Assembly: GCF_938045535.1 (NCBI RefSeq)
Contig: NZ_CALIMQ010000088.1
Span: 1 to 15,909 of the forward strand
Direction: 5' to 3'
DNA: 15,909 nucleotides
From: an uncultured Campylobacter sp.
GTDB taxonomy: Bacteria; Campylobacterota; Campylobacteria; Campylobacterales; Campylobacteraceae
Shown here: piece after piece, positions 1 through 7,810 of the stretch
Numbering within the stretch: position 1 is the first letter of the stretch
Layout: each line of letters opens with the position of its first letter
Program-made: the position numbers and the translations under genes
Notes under the pieces: generated by a model
Databases searched by the model: none
Seen by the model: the letters and a program-made list of their open reading frames with translations, nothing else
Told to the model about the DNA's origin: nothing

Positions 1-2406
1 ACCTCGGTAAATTCTGAAAATTCCGCAGGCACAAATTCTACAAACTCAAATTTGAAAGGTACTGCGAATTCCACGAGCAAAAATTTTACAAATAAAAATT
101 CCGCTGGCGTTGCGAACTCTACAAATAAAAATTCTGCAAAAGCCGCTAATTTGGCTAAATTTAAAAATGCGAATTCTGCAAGTGCTTTAAATTCTACAAA
201 CGGCATAAATTCTGATAATTCTAAAAGCTTTACAGCAGAAAATTCCCAAAATTCTAAAAATCAGGCAGCTGGTGCGCTTCCTGCCAGGCGTAGAATTTTT
301 GGCTTCATAAAAAATTATGAGTTTTCAAAGCATATTTTGCTGATGATTTTGTTTGCATTTGCCTTTAGCGTGGCGTTTCGCATGTGGTGGGTGCACTGGG
401 CGAGCGGCTTTGTGAACTACTTTTTTTGGGATGGCGAGCTGATGATAAACACAAACGACGGCTACGCCTTTGCAGAGGGCGCGCGCGACCGCCTCGCCGG
501 CTTTCATCAGCCCAACGATCTTAGCTACTTTAGTGCACCGCTTTCGATCGTGACGGCGTTTTTGGCTGAAATTTTGCCCTTTAAAATCGAGACGATCTTC
601 GTTTATCTGCCGGCTTTGTTTAGCTCGCTCATCGTAGTGCCGATATTGCTTATCTCAAGCGAGTTTCGCTGCATGCGCGCGGGCTTCATCGGCGCGCTTG
701 TCGCGAGCGTGGCGAATAGCTACTACAACCGCACTATGGCGGGGTATTACGACACCGATATGCTAAATATCGTGCTTGCGATGTGTATTTTGTGGGCGCT
801 CATCCGTATCTGCACGCGCGGCTCGCGCAGCACGCTGTTTTGGCTGGGCGCGTTTACGATATTTTATATGTGGTGGTATCCGTCCAGCTTTTCACTAAAT
901 TCCATGATGCTCGCCATGTTTTTCGCCTACACGCTGATTTTCAAGCGAAAAAGCAGGGTGAATTACGAAGCGATGATTATCATTTTGATCGCGCTTTGCT
1001 CCACGCCTTTGGTAGCTAAAATTTTAATCTCGCTTGCGCTATTTTGGCTCTTTGCGTTTAAAGGAAAGCTATTAAATTTTAAAATTTTAGCGATTATCGG
1101 CGCACTTGCCGTAGTCTTTTTCGTCGCAAACGGAGGTCTTAGTCCGATCATCTTTCAGGCGAAATTTTATATCTTCCGCTCCTTCGCGGACAACGCCGAT
1201 ACGGCATTTCATTTTTTCAACGTCAATCAAACAATCCAAGAATCTGGCATCGTGCCAACTAATATCTTTATGGAGCGCATCAGCTCGCACGTCGCGGTTT
1301 TCGTGATCGCGGCAATCGGATATTTGCTGCTTTGCTTTAGGCATAAGGAATTTTTGCTCTCGATCCCGCTTTTGCTTTTGGGCTTTGCGGCGAACAAAGC
1401 AGGCCTTAGATTTACGATCTATGCCGTGGGTGTGATGGGACTGAGCTTCGGATATATTTTGTATTTTTGCGTAAAGCGCTTGGATCTGCCAAAGATCGCG
1501 GGGCGCGCGATACTGCTTATTTTAACGGCGCTTGCCATTTACCCCGCATGGCAGCACATCGTCTCGTACAAGGTCGATACGGTCTTTTATCAAAGCGAAG
1601 TGCGGGTGCTCGATGAGCTTAAAGATAAGGCGAAGCGCGAGGATTACGCGCTTTCGTGGTGGGACTACGGATATGGCATACGCTACTACAGCGACGTAAA
1701 AACCCTCATTGACGGCGGCAAACACCTCGGTAACGATAATTTCCCCGTTAGCTTCGCGCTTTTTAGAGATCAGATGAGCTCTGCAAATATGGCGCGCCTG
1801 GATGTCGAATACACCGAGCGCGGATATGGCGAAAAAATTCCAAACAAGCTAAAGCAAATTTTAAAAGACTACAACGCGACCGACGTAAATGATTTTATCT
1901 TAAGCTTGGGACTGGCTGATTTTAAGCCACCGAAGCCTACGCGCGACATCTACTACATCCTGCCCGATCGCATGATGAATATCTTCCCCGTCGTCACGCA
2001 GTTTTCAAATATCGACATCACCGACGGCAAGCAGCTGGGCGAGCTATTTTTCATAACGAGCGATAGGTTCGTTCAGGATCAAAGCGGCGTGCATATGGAC
2101 AACGGCTTTTCGATCTCTCCGAATTTGCTTAGTTTAGAATTTAGCGGCAGAAAATTTGCGATCAATACCTTTTACGAAACGAGCTACGACGCGAATGGCA
2201 AGCTTTCGGTAAAAGAGTTTAATATGGACAGCAGCGCGCAATTTTACGTGATTTTCATGCGCGATTACGGGCGGTTTTTGCTGATGGATAGAGCGATGCT
2301 AAACTCGAGCTACATTCAGCTTTTTGTATTTGAAAGATATAGACCCGAGCTATTCGAGCCTGTGATCTTAAGCCCTGCTGTGAAAGTTTATAAATTAAAG
2401 CGCTAG
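1..2406 (+). CDS. pglB: Oligosaccharyltransferase PglB (5' end outside window)
   Basis: Membrane oligosaccharyltransferase that moves the lipid-linked glycan onto Asn of D/E-X-N-X-S/T sequons in the periplasm. The frame is open from base 1 to the TAG at 2404-2406 (801 visible residues). Seen in order, numbering visible residues: a low-complexity Asn/Ser/Lys/Ala-rich stretch (about 1-90), many hydrophobic segments starting near 110, the first-loop acidic motif NDGY with D153 (metal and acceptor site), the TIQE motif of the large periplasmic loop with E414, the WWDYG signature at 553-557, and a D-x-x-x-x-x-x-x-R-M-x-x-I stretch corresponding to the -2 acidic residue recognition region. From about residue 105 the protein aligns by eye along the whole C. 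jejuni PglB (713 aa). No ATG lies before the first membrane helix; only TTG codons at 52 and 151 are in frame, so the true start may lie upstream of the window. The N-terminal extension is the odd part. Confidence 0.95.
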   Translation, partial: TSVNSENSAGTNSTNSNLKGTANSTSKNFTNKNSAGVANSTNKNSAKAANLAKFKNANSASALNSTNGINSDNSKSFTAENSQNSKNQAAGALPARRRIFGFIKNYEFSKHILLMILFAFAFSVAFRMWWVHWASGFVNYFFWDGELMINTNDGYAFAEGARDRLAGFHQPNDLSYFSAPLSIVTAFLAEILPFKIETIFVYLPALFSSLIVVPILLISSEFRCMRAGFIGALVASVANSYYNRTMAGYYDTDMLNIVLAMCILWALIRICTRGSRSTLFWLGAFTIFYMWWYPSSFSLNSMMLAMFFAYTLIFKRKSRVNYEAMIIILIALCSTPLVAKILISLALFWLFAFKGKLLNFKILAIIGALAVVFFVANGGLSPIIFQAKFYIFRSFADNADTAFHFFNVNQTIQESGIVPTNIFMERISSHVAVFVIAAIGYLLLCFRHKEFLLSIPLLLLGFAANKAGLRFTIYAVGVMGLSFGYILYFCVKRLDLPKIAGRAILLILTALAIYPAWQHIVSYKVDTVFYQSEVRVLDELKDKAKREDYALSWWDYGYGIRYYSDVKTLIDGGKHLGNDNFPVSFALFRDQMSSANMARLDVEYTERGYGEKIPNKLKQILKDYNATDVNDFILSLGLADFKPPKPTRDIYYILPDRMMNIFPVVTQFSNIDITDGKQLGELFFITSDRFVQDQSGVHMDNGFSISPNLLSLEFSGRKFAINTFYETSYDANGKLSVKEFNMDSSAQFYVIFMRDYGRFLLMDRAMLNSSYIQLFVFERYRPELFEPVILSPAVKVYKLKR
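87..134 (+). repeat. Tandem-like direct repeat in the pglB 5' coding region
   Basis: The 15-mer TACAAATAAAAATTC occurs exactly at 87-101 and again at 120-134, a period of 33 nt (11 codons). Both copies encode T-N-K-N-S in frame. Looser variants (AAATTCTACAAA, AATTCTGCAA) surround them from 1 to about 260. The result is an Asn/Ser-rich low-complexity N-terminus. The multiple-of-three period keeps the frame, so copy number could change without breaking pglB. Confidence 0.7.
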
Positions 2407-2438
2407 ATAAAATTTTGCCGCAAGCTAAGGAGAAATTT

Positions 2439-2492
2439 ATGAAATTTAATCTCGCAACGCCAAGCAAGGAATGCAGCATATGGCTCGCATAG
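2439..2492 (+). CDS. Possible 17-codon mini-ORF overlapping the pglA start
   Basis: ATG at 2439 sits 6 nt after a strong Shine-Dalgarno AAGGAG (2427-2432). It opens a frame of 17 codons, MKFNLATPSKECSIWLA, ending at TAG 2490-2492, 10 nt past the A of the pglA ATG (2480). The pglA ribosome binding site (2466-2470) lies inside it. It has the geometry of a leader ORF that could couple translation of pglB and pglA, and it may also be chance. I recognise no product. Confidence 0.3.
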   Translation: MKFNLATPSKECSIWLA

Positions 2493-3607
2493 GGTTTTTA
2501 AGCCATGCCGATATGAGCTTACATTTCTTTCGCCGCCCGATAATGCAGGCTTTAAAAGAGCGCGGGCACGAGGTTTTTGCAATTGCTCCTCGTGGCGCTT
2601 ATACGCAGGATTTAGCACGCGATTTTAATGCCGTAACTTACGATCTTGATCGAGCGAGCTTAAATCCGTTTACCGTATTTAGAAACACCAAAGCCCTTGC
2701 GCGCGAGCTAAAGAGGCTAAATTTGGACCTGCTGCAAACAGCTGCGCACAAATCAAACGTGTTTGGTACACTGGCGGCTCGAGAGGCGGGTATAAAATAT
2801 GTAATAAACTTAGTCGAGGGGCTGGGCAGCTTTTATATCGACGATGATATTGAAACAAGGCTTGTGCGAGCGGTTTTGGAGAAGCTTTATAAATTTTCAT
2901 TTTCGCAGGCGGATGCTTGCGTATTTGTAAACGATGCCGATCCCGATTATATGCTATCTCGCGGGCTTATTGCGAAGCAAAAGGTCATAAGGATTAAAAG
3001 CGTAGGCGTAAATACTGAAAGGTTCAACCCCAAAATCGTTAGTGCGGCGGATCTGGGCGAGGATTTGCACGGCAAAAAGATCGTGCTGATGATAGCTCGC
3101 GCGATGTGGCATAAGGGCGTGAGAGAATTCTACGAAGCAGCAGAAATTTTAAAAGATCGATCGGATGCAAAATTTGTCTTTGTGGGCGAGGGTTTTGCGG
3201 GCAATAAAAGCACCGCTGATCCTGCGTTTTTGCGAAGCGGCGCGGTGCATTATCTAGGCGCCAGAAACGATGTGCCTGAGCTTTTGAAGGCTAGTTACCT
3301 ACTGGCACTTCCTAGCTACAAGGAGGGCTTTCCGCGCACGGTTTTAGAGGCGATGAGCATGGCGCGAGCCTGCGTGGTGAGCGACTGCAGCGGCTGCGTA
3401 GAAGCCGTGCAAGAAGGCGTCAACGGCCTAATCTGCCGCACTCGCGACGCGAATGATCTTGCGCGAAAGATCGAAATTTTATTGGACGATACCGCGCTTT
3501 GCGAAAGGCTTGGACGAAACGGGCGCGAGCTGGTGCTTGCAAATTATGACGAAAAGATCGTCACGGAAAAATATTTAGAGGTTTATAGGAAATTTATCGA
3601 TGTATAG
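2480..3607 (+). CDS. pglA: GT4 glycosyltransferase PglA (second sugar of the N-glycan)
   Basis: Cytoplasmic-face glycosyltransferase that adds a HexNAc (GalNAc in C. jejuni) alpha-1,3 to undecaprenyl-PP-diNAcBac. The 375-residue product matches C. jejuni PglA (376 aa) along its length: N-terminal R-I-G-F-L-S-H, the central stretch VEGLGSFYID, MIARAMWHKGVREFYE in the donor domain, and the GT4 EX7E motif EGFPRTVLE with E282 and E290. I chose the ATG at 2480, 9 nt after AAGGA (2466-2470). The in-frame ATG at 2471 directly abuts that Shine-Dalgarno and adds only three residues not seen in the family. It lies 73 nt after pglB and overlaps pglC by 8 nt. The actual second sugar in this organism is inferred from the family. 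Confidence 0.95.
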   Translation: MARIGFLSHADMSLHFFRRPIMQALKERGHEVFAIAPRGAYTQDLARDFNAVTYDLDRASLNPFTVFRNTKALARELKRLNLDLLQTAAHKSNVFGTLAAREAGIKYVINLVEGLGSFYIDDDIETRLVRAVLEKLYKFSFSQADACVFVNDADPDYMLSRGLIAKQKVIRIKSVGVNTERFNPKIVSAADLGEDLHGKKIVLMIARAMWHKGVREFYEAAEILKDRSDAKFVFVGEGFAGNKSTADPAFLRSGAVHYLGARNDVPELLKASYLLALPSYKEGFPRTVLEAMSMARACVVSDCSGCVEAVQEGVNGLICRTRDANDLARKIEILLDDTALCERLGRNGRELVLANYDEKIVTEKYLEVYRKFIDV

Positions 3608-4205
3608 GTGTTTTTTAAAACGCGCGCTTGATTTTACGGCGGCTTTGGTTTTGATCATTTTGGTTTCGCCCGTGATGGTGCTTACGTGGTTTTTGATCCG
3701 CAAGCACATTAGCAAAAGCACGATTTTTACGCAATCTCGCCCTGGGCTTGATGAGCAAATTTTTAAAATTTACAAATTTAAAACGATGAGCGACGAGCGC
3801 GGCGCGGACGGCGAGCTTCTGCCAGACGAAGAGCGGCTGAACGATTACGGCAAAAAGATCCGCGCGCTAAGCCTGGATGAGCTGCCGCAGCTTTTCAACG
3901 TGCTAAAGGGCGATATGAGCTTCATCGGGCCGCGACCGCTGCTGATTGAATACCTGCCGCTTTATTCGCCGCAGCAGAGCCTACGACACAGCGTGCGCCC
4001 GGGCATCACGGGGCTTGCGCAGGTAAACGGTCGCAACGCGATCAGCTGGGAGAAAAAATTTGAGTTCGACACGTATTATGCGCAGAATTTAAGCTTCGCG
4101 CTCGATCTTAAGATCGCGCTTTTGACGATTAAAAAAGTGCTTGCGAAAGAGGGCGTGAATAAAGAGGGCATGGCGACGACGGAGAAATTTAATGGGCACA
4201 ACTAA
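3600..4205 (+). CDS. pglC: Phosphoglycosyl transferase PglC
   Basis: Small monotopic phosphoglycosyl transferase that moves phospho-diNAcBac from UDP-diNAcBac to undecaprenyl phosphate, the first membrane step of N-glycan assembly. The 201 residues match the family length. A single hydrophobic re-entrant helix (about 11-33) carries the Ser23-Pro24 kink. The soluble part has FTQSRPGLDE, KFKTMSDER, the catalytic dyad D93-E94 in SLDELPQLFN, and FIGPRPLL, followed by RPGITGLAQVNGR. These positions coincide with those established for the C. concisus enzyme. The ATG overlaps the end of pglA by 8 nt, with AGGA at 3587-3590 as ribosome binding site. Its own end overlaps pglD by 14 nt. Confidence 0.97.
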   Translation: MYRCFLKRALDFTAALVLIILVSPVMVLTWFLIRKHISKSTIFTQSRPGLDEQIFKIYKFKTMSDERGADGELLPDEERLNDYGKKIRALSLDELPQLFNVLKGDMSFIGPRPLLIEYLPLYSPQQSLRHSVRPGITGLAQVNGRNAISWEKKFEFDTYYAQNLSFALDLKIALLTIKKVLAKEGVNKEGMATTEKFNGHN

Positions 4206-4791
4206 AATTTATGTTTACGGCGCGAGCGGACACGGGCTGGTGGTCGCGGACGTCGCGCTAGCCGCGCACGGGGCTAAATTTAGCGAGGTCGTTTTTTTAG
4301 ACGACGCGGCAGGGCTGAAATTTAGCGAGGATCTGCCGAAGCATCCCGTAATAATCGCAATCGGCGATAATAAAACCCGCGCAAAGATCCAAGAGAAGGT
4401 GGCGCGCGCCGGTTTTGAGATAGTGACGCTAATTCATCAAAGTGCCATCGTTAGCCCAAGCGCCTCTATCGGAGAGGGTGCGGTCGTAATGCCCGGCGCC
4501 GTGATAAACGCGCGAGCTAAAATCGGTCGCGGCGCGATAATCAATTCAGGCGTCGTAATCGAGCATGAGTGCGAGATCGGCGAGTTCGCGCACATTAGCC
4601 CAAACGCAGCGCTTGCGGGCGGCGTGAAGGTTGGGGCGTTTTCGCACATTGGAATCGGTGCCAGCGTCATTCAGAGGCTAAGTATCGGGCAGCGCTGTAT
4701 CATTGGCGCAGGCGCTGCGGTCGTGCGCGACATAGCTAGCGACAGCGTAGCCGTAGGCGTGCCCGCTTGCGTGATTAAAAAAAATGGCTGA
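4192..4791 (+). CDS. pglD: UDP-4-amino sugar N-acetyltransferase PglD
   Basis: Acetyl-CoA-dependent acetyltransferase that converts the UDP-4-amino sugar from PglE to UDP-diNAcBac in the cytoplasm. The 199-residue protein has the family's two parts. The first is an N-terminal Rossmann-like UDP-sugar domain starting K-I-Y-V-Y-G-A-S-G-H-G (about 5-15). The second is a C-terminal left-handed beta helix with repeated hexapeptide turns (about 90-190). The catalytic pair H125-E126 in VIEHECEIGEF is present, and H134 follows. The end, VGVPACVIKKNG, is the usual C-terminal loop. The start is supported by GGAG at 4181-4184, 7 nt before the ATG, inside pglC. An A8 tract (4777-4784) sits at the last codons, so slippage there would change only the tail. 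Confidence 0.96.
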   Translation: MGTTKIYVYGASGHGLVVADVALAAHGAKFSEVVFLDDAAGLKFSEDLPKHPVIIAIGDNKTRAKIQEKVARAGFEIVTLIHQSAIVSPSASIGEGAVVMPGAVINARAKIGRGAIINSGVVIEHECEIGEFAHISPNAALAGGVKVGAFSHIGIGASVIQRLSIGQRCIIGAGAAVVRDIASDSVAVGVPACVIKKNG

Positions 4792-4907
4792 ATTTAAAAT
4801 TTATAGCATTAAAAGTGATAAAATCCGAGCATTTAAATTTTATACCGAAAGCTAAATTTAGCCTTGCGACGCGCGAGGTTAAATTTAAAGATCAAGGAAG
4901 GATAGAG
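4792..4907 (+). promoter_or_regulatory. pglD-pglE gap with a possible internal promoter
   Basis: This is the only sizeable gap within the otherwise overlapping pglA-hisA run. It is AT-rich and includes TGATAAAAT (4816-4824), a fair Campylobacter -10-like box in a T/A-rich context, and the perfect 12-nt palindrome GCTAAATTTAGC (4851-4862). No clear -35 box is visible, which is normal for Campylobacter sigma70 promoters. The pglE frame is open through it from 4815, but this stretch does not resemble PglE. Confidence 0.3.
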
Positions 4908-6005
4908 ATGGCAAGAGTATTTTTAAGCCCGCCGAATATGGGCGGCGATGAGCTTGAGTATATAAAAAAGGTATTTGAGAGTAACTATATCGCGCCTTTG
5001 GGCGAATACGTTAATCGCTTTGAGGACGCAGTGAAGTCCTATACTGGCACGCGCGGCGCGCTAGCGCTAAACGCAGGCACGGCGGCGCTTCATCTAGCGC
5101 TTCGCTGCAGCGGCATAAAGGACGGCGACGTGGTGCTTGGCTCCACGTTTACCTTCATGGCGTCGCTAAATCCGATATTTTACGAGCGCTGCGTGCCGGT
5201 GCTGATAGACAGCGACGAGAGTTGGAATTTAAGCCCGAAGCTGCTTAAAGAAGCGATCAAAAAATCGCCGAAAAAGCCAAAGGTGCTCGTCGTTACGCAT
5301 CTTTACGGACAGGCTGCGAAGATGGATGAGATATGCGAAATTTGCGCGAACGAAGGCATTGATGTTATCGAGGATGCCGCAGAGGCGCTGGGGGGATTTT
5401 ATAAGGGTAAAGCACTTGGTGGTATCGGAAAATGCGGCGCACTAAGCTTTAATGGCAACAAAATTATCACTACCTCAGGCGGAGGAATGCTGATCTCAAA
5501 CGATGAGGGGCTAGTGGCTAAGGCTAGATTTTTAAGTACCCAGGCGCGCGAGCCGCTGCTTCACTATGAGCACAAGGACTACGGCTACAACTACCGCTTA
5601 AGCAACGTCTTAGGCGCTATTGGCGTAGGCCAGATGGAGGTCTTGCCGCAGCGCGTAAAGAGAAAGCGCGAAATTTTTAAAATTTATGAGGATCTGTTTA
5701 GGGGCACCGACGTGGAGTTTATGCCTGAAGTCGAAGGTGGCGAGGGCAACAGATGGCTTACAACGCTATTATTTAAACAAAAAGGCGCTCATCTAAAGGT
5801 TATCGATGCGCTAAATAAAGCCGACATCGAATCTCGCCCGCTTTGGAAGCCGATGCATCTGCAAAGCATCTTCGCAGGCGCGCTTAGCGTAGTTGACGGC
5901 ACGAGCGAGGATATGTTTGAGCGCGGAATTTGCCTTCCTAGCGGCACGGATATGAGCGACGAGACGATCGAGCGCGTCGTAAAAATCGTAAAAGAAAACA
6001 TCTGA
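4908..6005 (+). CDS. pglE: UDP-4-keto sugar aminotransferase PglE (PLP)
   Basis: PLP-dependent DegT/DnrJ/EryC1-type aminotransferase that aminates the 4-keto sugar made by PglF, giving the UDP-4-amino sugar for PglD. The frame is open from an ATG at 4815. The family N-terminus, FLSPPNMGGDELEYIKKVF, begins right after the ATG at 4908, which has overlapping AAGGAAGGA ribosome binding sites at 4894-4902. I therefore use 4908 (365 aa). Visible motifs are LALNAGTAALHLALR, the PLP-contacting EDAAEALGG, the Schiff-base lysine K185 in SFNGNKIITTSGGGM, and HYEHKDYGYNYRLSNVLGA. All follow C. jejuni PglE closely. The TGA shares its A with the pglF ATG, so translation is probably coupled. Confidence 0.96.
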   Translation: MARVFLSPPNMGGDELEYIKKVFESNYIAPLGEYVNRFEDAVKSYTGTRGALALNAGTAALHLALRCSGIKDGDVVLGSTFTFMASLNPIFYERCVPVLIDSDESWNLSPKLLKEAIKKSPKKPKVLVVTHLYGQAAKMDEICEICANEGIDVIEDAAEALGGFYKGKALGGIGKCGALSFNGNKIITTSGGGMLISNDEGLVAKARFLSTQAREPLLHYEHKDYGYNYRLSNVLGAIGVGQMEVLPQRVKRKREIFKIYEDLFRGTDVEFMPEVEGGEGNRWLTTLLFKQKGAHLKVIDALNKADIESRPLWKPMHLQSIFAGALSVVDGTSEDMFERGICLPSGTDMSDETIERVVKIVKENI

Positions 6006-7810
6006 TGCTGTTAAAACCCACTAAATTTAGCCGCTTCGCGTTTTTTTTGCTAGGAGATATTTTTATCTCGATCCTCTCCGTTTATATCGCGTTTTTGCTG
6101 CGATTTAGCGGAGATATACCGAACGAATTCTATAAAGGCGCGCTGCTTAGCGCCTCGAGCCTTACGGCGATTAAAATTTGCTACTTTTGGTTTTTGCGAA
6201 TCTATCTCGTGCCGTGGAGATTTTTCGGGCTATACGAAGCGAGGAAGCTCTTCTATGCGCACGTGATGGCGGCGATTACCTTTTTAATAGTATTCTTCTT
6301 GGCGAGTAAAATTTTTAACCCGTTCCCGCGCTCGGTCATCATTATCGCCGCGGCGATCTCATTTATTTTGATCAGCGGGGTTAGAATTTCAAAGCGGATG
6401 TTTCTAAGCGAGAAGAAAAACATCACGAATAACGAGCCCTGCATCGTCGTGGGCGCTACGAGCAAGACCTTTCACGTCCTAAAAGGTATGCGGCAAAAAT
6501 ATATCAACTACTATCCGGTGGGCGTCGTGGACGGGCGGGCAGAGCTAGTAGGGACCTATTGCGAAAACTACGTAGTCAGAGCCAAGAGCGAAATTCCGCA
6601 GATGATCAAAGACAGCGGCGCCAAAACCGCGATCATCGCGCTGGCGCTGTATCCGGACGAGCTAAAGCAGCTCTACGACGAGCTTTTTGCGTACGGGTTA
6701 AAGGATATTAAACTCTTTTCGCTTTTGGAGGATGAGAGCAAAAAGATCCGCGACGTATCGATCGAGGATCTGCTCGCGCGCAAGCCCAAGGATCTCGACA
6801 CCAAAGCGATCGAAAATTTTATCAAAGGCAAGATCGTGCTGGTAACGGGTGCGGGCGGCACGATAGGAAGCGAGATTTGCAAGCAGTGCTTGAAATTCGG
6901 CGCAAAGCGTCTTATCATGGTCGAGCACAGCGAGTTTAATCTCTACTCGATTAACGAAGCCACCGGCGCGGATGCGCGCAACGAGTTAAAGATGATAAAC
7001 GTCGTTTATCGCCATGAGCTGGAGGAGGTTTTTGCAGAATTTCGTCCCGAAGTAGTCGTGCACGCAGCGGCGTATAAGCACGTGCCGCTATGCGAGTTTA
7101 ATCCGCATCTAGCGGTCAAAAACAATGTCGTCGGCACGAAAAACGTAATCGATCTATCCAAAGAATATGGCGCGAAAAAGGTCGTTTTGATCTCGACCGA
7201 TAAGGCGGTGCGACCGACGAACATTATGGGCACGACGAAGCGTATCTGCGAGCTTTACGCGCTAAATTCCAACGACGCGGCAAGCGATACGCAGATCGTC
7301 GCGGTGCGCTTCGGAAACGTGCTCGGCTCAAGCGGTAGCGTCATCCCTAAATTTAAACGCCAGATCGAAGCGAACGAGCCGCTTACCGTTACGCACCCCG
7401 AGATTACGAGATATTTTATGCTCGTTAGCGAGGCGTGCCAGCTGGTGCTTCAAGCAGCCTCCATCGCGCGAGGCGGCGAGCTTTTCGTGCTGGATATGGG
7501 CGAGCCCGTAAAGATCGCCGATCTTGCCAAGCGAATGCTGCAGCTTGCTGGCAAGGAGGAGCTTGGCATTAAATTTGTAGGTCTGCGTCCCGGCGAGAAG
7601 CTTTACGAGGAGCTTTTGATCGACGAAAACGATAAGAGCACGAAGTACCAATCCATATTCGTAACTCACTCCGCAAAATACGACCTGCAAGAGCTAAACT
7701 CGCAGATCGAGGAGCTTTCGGAGTGCGAGGACGCGCAGGTCGCGGATAAGCTAAAGCGTATCGTGCCCGAGTTTTCGCACCGATTGAACGATATGAAGGG
7801 CACGGCTTGA
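6005..7810 (+). CDS. pglF: Membrane UDP-GlcNAc 4,6-dehydratase PglF
   Basis: Catalyses the first step of diNAcBac synthesis: UDP-GlcNAc to the 4-keto-6-deoxy sugar, using bound NAD. The 601 residues are close to C. jejuni PglF (590). Four hydrophobic helices lie within about 10-130, a CoA-binding-like domain at about 140-255, and the SDR dehydratase domain from about 270. The dehydratase domain has the NAD loop G282-x-x-G285-x-x-G288, STDK with D399-K400, and NIMGTTK with M408 and K412 in place of the usual Tyr-x3-Lys, typical of this family. LRPGEKLYEELL follows near the C-terminus. The ATG sits in a TGATG junction with pglE and has no good ribosome binding site of its own, which suggests reinitiation. 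A T8 run (6041-6048) lies in codons 13-15. Confidence 0.96.
   Translation: MLLKPTKFSRFAFFLLGDIFISILSVYIAFLLRFSGDIPNEFYKGALLSASSLTAIKICYFWFLRIYLVPWRFFGLYEARKLFYAHVMAAITFLIVFFLASKIFNPFPRSVIIIAAAISFILISGVRISKRMFLSEKKNITNNEPCIVVGATSKTFHVLKGMRQKYINYYPVGVVDGRAELVGTYCENYVVRAKSEIPQMIKDSGAKTAIIALALYPDELKQLYDELFAYGLKDIKLFSLLEDESKKIRDVSIEDLLARKPKDLDTKAIENFIKGKIVLVTGAGGTIGSEICKQCLKFGAKRLIMVEHSEFNLYSINEATGADARNELKMINVVYRHELEEVFAEFRPEVVVHAAAYKHVPLCEFNPHLAVKNNVVGTKNVIDLSKEYGAKKVVLISTDKAVRPTNIMGTTKRICELYALNSNDAASDTQIVAVRFGNVLGSSGSVIPKFKRQIEANEPLTVTHPEITRYFMLVSEACQLVLQAASIARGGELFVLDMGEPVKIADLAKRMLQLAGKEELGIKFVGLRPGEKLYEELLIDENDKSTKYQSIFVTHSAKYDLQELNSQIEELSECEDAQVADKLKRIVPEFSHRLNDMKGTA

Noticed and set aside
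52..54. TTG at 52 as the PglB start
   Set aside because: The frame is open to base 1 with the same repetitive composition on both sides, and no ribosome binding site precedes this TTG, so the true start is more likely upstream.
2471..2479. ATG at 2471 as the pglA start
   Set aside because: The AAGGA ribosome binding site ends directly before it; the ATG at 2480 has proper spacing and matches the family N-terminus.
4815..4907. 31-residue N-terminal extension of PglE
   Set aside because: No family similarity, AT-rich gap composition, and a strong ribosome binding site before the ATG at 4908.
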